Shown here: positions 1 to 6,504 of the stretch, one piece after another
Numbering within the stretch: position 1 is the first letter of the stretch
Layout of the letters: every line of letters begins with the position of its first letter
From: Bacteroidales bacterium
GTDB lineage: Bacteria; Bacteroidota; Bacteroidia; Bacteroidales; VadinHA17
Length of the DNA: 6,504 bases
Direction: 5' to 3'
NCBI GenBank assembly: GCA_003157055.1
Contig: PMIG01000153.1
Coordinates: forward strand, 759 to 7,262
Notes under the pieces: generated by a model
Databases searched by the model: none
What the model was told of the DNA's origin: nothing
Seen by the model: the letters and a program-made list of their open reading frames with translations, nothing else
Position numbers and translations under genes: made by a program

Positions 1-1251
1 TTCTACGATTACATCAAGATAAATAAAGAACTCAAGGACCTCGACCTTAAGAAAAACCTTGAACAAAAAGTACTTCTGTGCGAAAAGGCAGAACAGCTGA
101 TGCTTGAGCCTAATCCCGTTAATGCATTCAGGTTTTTACAGGACTTTCATAACCAATGGCGGGAGATAGGTCCTGTTCCACAGGAATCTAAAAATGAAAT
201 TTGGGAGAGATTCAGGGAAGCAACATCTCAGATAAATAAAAGGCACCACGAATATTTCGAAAAACAAAAAGATGATCAGCGTAAAAATCTTGAATCAAAA
301 ATTACGCTTTGCGAGGAAGTTGAGGCTATAAATCTACTTGAAATTAAGAATTTCAGGGATTTTGATGATAAAGCTGATAAAGTTGTTGCTCTTCAGAAAA
401 TGTGGAGAACAATCGGATTCGCACCCAAAAAGCAGAATAATAAGGTATATCAGCGTTTCAGGGAGGCTTGCGATAACTTCTTTGAAAAGAAGAGAGGTTT
501 CTATGCTGATAATAAAGAGATTCAGCAGACTAACCTACAAAAGAAAATTGAACTCTGCCTGCAGGCAGAGGCATTGCAGGATAGTACTGACTGGAAAGCT
601 ACTTCTGATGCTCTGATAAAGCTGCAGAAAGAGTGGAAGGAGATTGGCCCTGTTCCGAGGAAGCAATCTGAGAAAAGCTGGAAGAGATTCAGGAAAGCAT
701 GCGACCAGTTCTTTAACAAGAAAACGGAATTTTTTGCCGACCTTGATACTTCATATGAAGATAATCTGAAGGCAAAGCTTGCTATTATTGAAGAGCTTGA
801 ATCATTTGAACCAGGCACTGATGTGCAGGCTGCTTTCGACCATCTTAAAGAATTGCAGCGTAAATGGACAGAAATAGGATTCGTCCCGTTTAATAAAAAG
901 GAGGAAATTACAAACAGGTACAGGAATGCTCTCAATAAAGAGTTCGACAATCTGAAAATTGCTGATGAGGATAAAAGCATTCTTAAGTACAGAACTAAGC
1001 TCGATAATCTTAAAACAAACCCGAAAGCATCAAGGAAAATTCACAATGAGCGTGAAAAATTCTTTACCAAGATAAAACAGCTTGAAAGCGATATCGTTCT
1101 CTGGGAGAATAATATCGGATTCTTTACCAAATCGGTTAATGCCGACAATATGATAAAGGAAGTTGAAGAGAAGATCGAGAATGCAAAGAAAATGATCAAG
1201 ACTCTTGAAGAAAAAGTTAAAATGATTGATTTGTCAGGTCTTGATGATTAA
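1..1251 (+). CDS. DUF349 tandem-repeat protein, 5' end outside the window
   Basis: The reading frame is open from base 1 to the TAA at 1249-1251, so 416 C-terminal residues are visible and the true start lies upstream. The ATG at 100 falls inside a repeat and is not the start. Four DUF349 repeats are visible, each with a core such as WREIGPVP followed by a helix like RFREA. The core Trp codons are at 157, 403, 634 and 865, a period of 82, 77 and 77 codons. Bases 1-100 encode the tail of at least one earlier repeat. The last 75 or so residues are charged and probably form a coiled coil, ending DLSGLDD. No signal peptide or membrane segment is visible, so a cytoplasmic helical protein is likely. 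The family's molecular function is unknown to me. The stop lies 39 bases before pyrG, which suggests co-transcription. Family assignment is secure; function is not. Confidence 0.9.
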   Translation, partial: FYDYIKINKELKDLDLKKNLEQKVLLCEKAEQLMLEPNPVNAFRFLQDFHNQWREIGPVPQESKNEIWERFREATSQINKRHHEYFEKQKDDQRKNLESKITLCEEVEAINLLEIKNFRDFDDKADKVVALQKMWRTIGFAPKKQNNKVYQRFREACDNFFEKKRGFYADNKEIQQTNLQKKIELCLQAEALQDSTDWKATSDALIKLQKEWKEIGPVPRKQSEKSWKRFRKACDQFFNKKTEFFADLDTSYEDNLKAKLAIIEELESFEPGTDVQAAFDHLKELQRKWTEIGFVPFNKKEEITNRYRNALNKEFDNLKIADEDKSILKYRTKLDNLKTNPKASRKIHNEREKFFTKIKQLESDIVLWENNIGFFTKSVNADNMIKEVEEKIENAKKMIKTLEEKVKMIDLSGLDD

Positions 1252-2892
<1,641 letters not shown>

Positions 2893-2936
2893 AAGGGTTT
2901 GTTCTGAAGAAATGATTTATTAATCTAATTTGAATA

Positions 2937-4904
2937 ATGGATAAGAATACAATAACAGGCATCATCTTAATTTTCGCAATATTCATCGGATTCAGTATCT
3001 ATAACGGAAGCCGGTTGAATAAAGGTTTTGAGAATGCAGTCAAAATAGCCGAGTCTGAAGTAGCAGCCGGTAATCTTGAACGAGCAAGAACTGAATATGT
3101 AAATGCATTAAGATTCAAGGCGAACAATCCTGAGGTACTTGCAAAAATTGAGGAATTGAATGTTAAGCTTGGCATATCTACTGAAGGTCAGGTAGCTGAT
3201 ACTGCTAAAACAGAGAACATTTCCAGGACAGATTCTTTATCAGTCCAGCATACTGAAAAGGAGGATGCCAATCAATATGGAGCATTTGCAATTGCTGCAA
3301 AAGGCGATAATGAATTTATAACCCTTGAAAATAATAAAATTCAGGTTAAGATCTCCACAAAGGGAGGAAGGGTATATTCAGCCCTTATGAAGGATTACAA
3401 GACCTATAATGCTCTTCCACTGATCCTTTTCTCAGGCGACTCTACAGTCTTTGGCTTCAACTTTTTTACAGTCGATAATAAAGCTGTAAGAACCAACAAT
3501 CTGTTCTTCAAGCCTGTAACAGACCAAAAATCTTATGTTGTGACCGATAAGCCTCAGACCGTTAATTTGAGACTTTATGCTGGCGATGATAAGTATATAG
3601 AATATAGGTATACTCTTGCACCCGATAAATACAGCCTCTCATTTGACGTAACCTTCAAGAATCTGAATGACATTATGCCTGCAAACCAGAATAATATTAC
3701 ACTCGACTGGCGGATGTATTTGCCACAGCAGGAAAAAGGAAGGCAGAATGAGGACAATTATTCCGGTTTAAAATTTAAGAATTATCAGGATGATGTTGAG
3801 GACCTGAAGTTAAGGCAGCAAAAAGAGATAGAATCGAAAAATATTCCCACTAAACTGAGCTGGGTTGCTTGTGTGGACCAGTTCTTCTCATCGGTTCTGA
3901 TAACTGATGATTATTTTCTGAATGCATCGGTTTCATCAACACGGACACTTACGTCACCAAAATATCTTAGATATTATACTTCGGAGATTGGTGTCCCCTT
4001 TACTCCGGGGACTGACTCCAAAATCGCAATGAAATTCTATTTTGGTCCCAATCACATTTCAACTCTGCGAAAAGAAGGACTTGAACTTGATAAGATTGTA
4101 AACCTTGGAAAGAATATAATCGGATGGATTAACAGGTTTGTTATTTTACCTATTTTCAATTTGTTGAATAGATATATTGGTAATTATGGGATTATTATCC
4201 TTATCCTTACGCTCATCATAAAGATTGTGCTTTTCCCACTTACATTCAAGTCTTACCAGTCGACTGCTAAAATGCAGGTTCTTAAACCCATGATTGATGA
4301 ATTAGGTAAGAAATTCCCGAAGAAGGATGATGCAATGAAGAAGCAGCAGGCTACAATGGACCTATATAAGAGGGCAGGAGTGAGCCCTATGGGAGGCTGC
4401 TTACCAATGCTTCTGCAGATGCCAATCCTCTTTGCAATGTTCCGGTTCTTCCCTGTTTCTATAGAATTGAGACAGCAGCATTTTCTCTGGGCCACTGACC
4501 TTTCAACCTATGATTCCATACTCAAACTTCCTTTTAATGTCCCGATGTATGGCGATCATGTCAGCTTGTTCACTATACTGATGACTGTATCTTCTTTGCT
4601 CACAATGAAAATGACAGTATCTCAGCCTGGGCAGGATCAGCCCGGCATGAAGATGATGACCTATATGATGCCGATCATGTTCATGCTTATTATGAATAAC
4701 CTGCCATCAGGACTTACTTATTATTACTTCCTGGCGAACTTAATAACATGGATACAGAATCTTGTTTCAAAACGATTTATTGATGCAGATAAAGTCCTTG
4801 CAACTCTTGAGGCAAACAAGAAGAAGCCTGTTCCCAAATCGAAGTGGCAGCAACGGCTTGAGGAAGCCTCTAAACAGAGAGGTCTGAACACTCCCAAAAG
4901 ATAA
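2937..4904 (+). CDS. yidC: Membrane protein insertase YidC, with a TPR-like linker segment
   Basis: YidC (Oxa1/Alb3 family) inserts and folds inner-membrane proteins, alone or with the Sec translocon. The 655-residue product has the Gram-negative layout. There is an N-terminal membrane anchor at about 7-23, then a linker, then a periplasmic beta-rich domain at about 120-385. The conserved insertase core has membrane segments at about 415-436, 488-507, 542-557, 577-590 and 592-607. Core hallmarks are the groove residue Lys429 (Arg in E. coli), FPLTFKSY, the charged cytoplasmic hairpin at 445-482, GVSPMGGCLPMLLQMP at 481-496, and PSGLTYYYFLANL at 590-602. A basic tail (628-655) ends in KR and may contact ribosomes. 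Residues 34-74 resemble one TPR repeat, which is unusual here. The ATG at 2937 is 44 bases after the pyrG stop and is followed directly by the expected MDKNT start. A terminator follows the stop. Confidence 0.97.
   Translation: MDKNTITGIILIFAIFIGFSIYNGSRLNKGFENAVKIAESEVAAGNLERARTEYVNALRFKANNPEVLAKIEELNVKLGISTEGQVADTAKTENISRTDSLSVQHTEKEDANQYGAFAIAAKGDNEFITLENNKIQVKISTKGGRVYSALMKDYKTYNALPLILFSGDSTVFGFNFFTVDNKAVRTNNLFFKPVTDQKSYVVTDKPQTVNLRLYAGDDKYIEYRYTLAPDKYSLSFDVTFKNLNDIMPANQNNITLDWRMYLPQQEKGRQNEDNYSGLKFKNYQDDVEDLKLRQQKEIESKNIPTKLSWVACVDQFFSSVLITDDYFLNASVSSTRTLTSPKYLRYYTSEIGVPFTPGTDSKIAMKFYFGPNHISTLRKEGLELDKIVNLGKNIIGWINRFVILPIFNLLNRYIGNYGIIILILTLIIKIVLFPLTFKSYQSTAKMQVLKPMIDELGKKFPKKDDAMKKQQATMDLYKRAGVSPMGGCLPMLLQMPILFAMFRFFPVSIELRQQHFLWATDLSTYDSILKLPFNVPMYGDHVSLFTILMTVSSLLTMKMTVSQPGQDQPGMKMMTYMMPIMFMLIMNNLPSGLTYYYFLANLITWIQNLVSKRFIDADKVLATLEANKKKPVPKSKWQQRLEEASKQRGLNTPKR
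3027..3173 (+). other. TPR-like helical segment in the YidC periplasmic linker
   Basis: This marks residues 31-79 of YidC, between the first membrane anchor and the periplasmic domain. The pattern around AAGNLERARTEYVNAL then NNPEV has the spacing of small and aromatic residues seen in tetratricopeptide repeats (A-x-G-x-x-x-x-A-x-x-x-Y-x-x-A-L, then a turn with Pro). It would give a pair of antiparallel helices on the periplasmic side. One repeat alone rarely makes a full binding surface, so this may be just a helical spacer. The resemblance was judged by eye. Confidence 0.5.
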
Positions 4905-4934
4905 TTATTTAAAATCTACAGAGAACATCATTAT

Positions 4935-4975
4935 AAGAGCGTACTATCCCGGTACGCTCTTTTTCTGATTTTTTT
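4935..4975 (+). terminator. Intrinsic terminator after yidC
   Basis: A perfect 10-base stem, AAGAGCGTAC at 4935-4944 pairing with GTACGCTCTT at 4952-4961, encloses a 7-base loop. A run of five T begins at 4960, and a second run of seven T lies at 4969-4975. It starts 30 bases after the yidC stop and faces the right way to end the DUF349-pyrG-yidC transcript. The stem is nearly symmetric, but no minus-strand gene converges on it, so a one-way role is the simplest reading. Confidence 0.9.
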
Positions 4976-4996
4976 AGTTAAATATTATTAATAAAA

Positions 4997-5026
4997 TATG
5001 TACATCAGAAAAAAAACATAAATTTA
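4997..5026 (+). promoter_or_regulatory. Possible Bacteroidetes-type promoter for the LacI-like gene
   Basis: TAAATTTA at 5019-5026 differs only in its last base from the Bacteroidetes -7 consensus TAnnTTTG. TATG at 4997-5000 is a weak match to the -33 TTTG element, 18 bases upstream. Transcription would begin roughly 10-15 bases before the ATG at 5048. Some promoter is expected here because the terminator isolates the next genes from yidC, but in such AT-rich DNA this match could be chance. Confidence 0.3.
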
Positions 5027-5047
5027 GCTTTTTCATAATACGGGGAA

Positions 5048-6082
5048 ATGGGGAAGAAGTTTAAAAATAAGGATTTAGCTGCCAGGCTGGGAGTTTCAGG
5101 TACGCTGGTATCTTTGGTACTTAATAATAAAGCTGACCAGCATGGGATCAGAAAGGATACCCAGGAAAAAGTGCTTGCCTTAGCAAAGCAGATGGGATAT
5201 TTCAGCATGATTGCTGAAAAGAAAGATCCGTCACCGACTGAAGAGACACCGGGTATTATCGGGATGATTGTACCATCACTGAATGATCCCTTTGTAACTG
5301 GAATCACACCTTATCTGCAGAAGGCGTTTTCTAGTATCGGCCTTGGTTTTTCAATTATTACCAAAGATCCTGATGATCAGCGATTTGACAGGCTTACCAA
5401 TGCCTTTAAAAGATTCTTCAGCGGAATAATTCTCGTCGGTGATACTGCCGATGATGCGACTATCAGGGCTTTAAGGTCTACAGATTACCCCTTTATACTT
5501 CTTGAAAAAAATCTCAGGACAGGTAAGCTTAACTCAGTAAATAGTGATATGGTCGCTGGTGCACAGCTTGTCGCAAATCATACGAAAAAGTTTGGTTATA
5601 AAAACATTATTATTGTCACAGATCATACCACAATCAGATCAGATCGTGCTTTAATAGATGAGATTGAAAATGCATTGAGCATCATCCCCGAAGTCAATAA
5701 GCCTGTTGTCATGGAACTTGAAATGTCAACTTCCAGCGGTGATATTAATTTTGAAGGTTTTGATACTTTTTGTCGTCCACCTTTCCGTGCAGAAATAGTT
5801 ATTGTATTGCATTCCTACCTGGTATATCCTCTTATGACCCACTTCCAGAAAAGGAAAATGCGTGTACCTCAGGATATGGCACTTATATCAATGGAAGAAG
5901 GCGCAGGTTTTGACCAGATATCATCACCTGTTACATGCTTGCGAAAGCCATTACCGGGAATAGCAATAAAAGCTGCAAATATGATCTGGACAGAAATTAA
6001 AAATTCGGGCAAGGGAAAATTCAAAAGACAAATTACCGTTACACCTGAACTTATCATCCGGAATTCCTGTGGAAATGTTTAA
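5048..6082 (+). CDS. LacI-family transcriptional regulator
   Basis: This is a probable cytoplasmic DNA-binding repressor or activator of the LacI/GalR family, 344 residues, the normal length. The N-terminal helix-turn-helix spans about 7-27 (KDLAARLGVSGTLVSLVLNN), followed by the third helix DTQEKVLALAKQMGY at 37-51. The effector-binding domain (about 68-335) has the periplasmic-binding-protein fold, seen in GIIGMIVPSLNDPF at 69-82, GIILVGD, and NSDMVAGAQLVANH. Two features differ from the family average: the recognition helix has Leu at 20 and 23 where Thr and Arg are common, and no NxxAR-L hinge-helix motif follows Tyr51; the linker is instead FSMIAEKKDPSPTEE. The ATG at 5048 is forced by an in-frame stop at 5036-5038. 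GGGGAA abuts the ATG, too close for a standard Shine-Dalgarno. The ligand and targets are unknown; the lipoprotein gene 12 bases downstream is probably co-transcribed. Confidence 0.92.
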   Translation: MGKKFKNKDLAARLGVSGTLVSLVLNNKADQHGIRKDTQEKVLALAKQMGYFSMIAEKKDPSPTEETPGIIGMIVPSLNDPFVTGITPYLQKAFSSIGLGFSIITKDPDDQRFDRLTNAFKRFFSGIILVGDTADDATIRALRSTDYPFILLEKNLRTGKLNSVNSDMVAGAQLVANHTKKFGYKNIIIVTDHTTIRSDRALIDEIENALSIIPEVNKPVVMELEMSTSSGDINFEGFDTFCRPPFRAEIVIVLHSYLVYPLMTHFQKRKMRVPQDMALISMEEGAGFDQISSPVTCLRKPLPGIAIKAANMIWTEIKNSGKGKFKRQITVTPELIIRNSCGNV

Positions 6083-6094
6083 ACCATACTGATC

Positions 6095-6504
6095 ATGAAA
6101 CATTCAATCAGAATTATTGCAGCCCTGCTTTTTTTAGTTATAGCAGGCTGTTCCGGCAGGCATCTTATTAATGATACGGCATATAGAAAAGAGGTTGATA
6201 AGGATTTTGCAAAAACAATTACACTTCTGCAGAACAGGAAAAATGATTTGACTGGCGAATTTGACAATAATCTTTCGCTTCAACAGAAAGAGGCGCTTAA
6301 ATTCCTCTATGCATATATGCCTCTCAACGACCTGGCAGATTATAATGTCAATTACTTCCTATCAAACATTAATATATCTATGCATGCAAGAAAGAGCTTC
6401 TCATGGGGTAAATCTATTCCTGAGGATATATTCCTGCATTATGTGCTTCCAGTGAGGGTTAACAATGAAAATCTTGATTCATTCAGGATAAAGTATTATG
6501 ACGA
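6095..6504 (+). CDS. Lipoprotein, probable transglutaminase-like family, 3' end outside the window
   Basis: The frame is open from the ATG at 6095 to the right edge: 136 codons plus two bases, with no stop. Residues 1-19 form a lipoprotein signal peptide: Lys and Arg, a hydrophobic core AALLFLVIAG, and Cys19 in the lipobox IAGC, where signal peptidase II would cut and lipid be attached. The residues after Cys (SGRH) lack the acidic surface-export signal described in Bacteroidetes, so a periplasm-facing location is more likely. The mature start is helical and charged. The segments YMPLNDLADYNVNYF, SWGKSIPEDIFLHYVLP and VRVNNENLDSF resemble the region before the catalytic domain in large Bacteroidetes transglutaminase-like lipoproteins, as I recall them. 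The catalytic Cys-His-Asp residues would lie beyond the window, so activity cannot be judged. It starts 12 bases after the LacI-type gene and probably shares its transcript. Confidence 0.85.
   Translation, partial: MKHSIRIIAALLFLVIAGCSGRHLINDTAYRKEVDKDFAKTITLLQNRKNDLTGEFDNNLSLQQKEALKFLYAYMPLNDLADYNVNYFLSNINISMHARKSFSWGKSIPEDIFLHYVLPVRVNNENLDSFRIKYYD

Noticed and set aside
522..980. Open frame of 152 codons on the minus strand
   Set aside because: It lies wholly within the DUF349 coding region, has no family resemblance, and its composition is that of an antisense shadow.
2898..2932. TTTG at 2898-2901 and TAATTTG at 2926-2932, resembling a Bacteroidetes promoter before yidC
   Set aside because: The -7-like element lacks one T of the consensus, the spacing is too long, and transcription would start at or after the ATG at 2937.
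4985..4994. Ten-base palindrome TTATTAATAA upstream of the LacI-like gene
   Set aside because: It contains only A and T in a very AT-rich stretch, so it is likely by chance, and it lacks the CG centre typical of LacI-family operators.
6261..6455. Open frame of 64 codons on the + strand near the right edge
   Set aside because: It overlaps the lipoprotein gene in another frame; the frame from 6095 has a clear signal peptide and family-like motifs, so this one is a shadow.

Overview
The window looks like chromosomal DNA from a Bacteroidota bacterium, most likely class Bacteroidia. The evidence is the AT-rich composition, the lack of strong Shine-Dalgarno sequences before the genes, and the gene content. 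There is a tandem DUF349 protein, a PyrG with Bacteroidia-style signatures ([30 protein letters not shown]), a long two-domain YidC with Lys in the insertase groove, and a lipoprotein of the Bacteroidetes transglutaminase-like type. I cannot name a genus or species.

All five genes are on the + strand. From the left edge to 4904 there are three closely spaced genes: the 3' part of a DUF349 repeat protein (1-1251), the CTP synthase gene pyrG (1291-2892, TTG start) and the membrane insertase gene yidC (2937-4904). Gaps of 39 and 44 bases, and no terminator between them, suggest one transcript. A strong intrinsic terminator at 4935-4975 ends it. A short AT-rich leader follows and probably holds the promoter of the next unit. 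That unit is a LacI-type regulator (5048-6082) and, 12 bases later, a lipoprotein gene (6095 onward) cut by the right edge.

The first unit is housekeeping: PyrG makes CTP from UTP and glutamine, and YidC inserts and folds inner-membrane proteins. DUF349 proteins have no settled function. The second unit pairs a LacI-like DNA-binding protein with a cell-envelope lipoprotein. Nothing in the window shows what the regulator senses or controls.

I see no mobile element, CRISPR array, RNA gene, phage gene or defence system, and no clear sign of a new multi-gene system. The points worth a second look are small: a TPR-like segment in the periplasmic linker of YidC, a LacI regulator without a recognisable hinge-helix motif, the TTG start of pyrG, and a 10-base inverted repeat beside the terminator.
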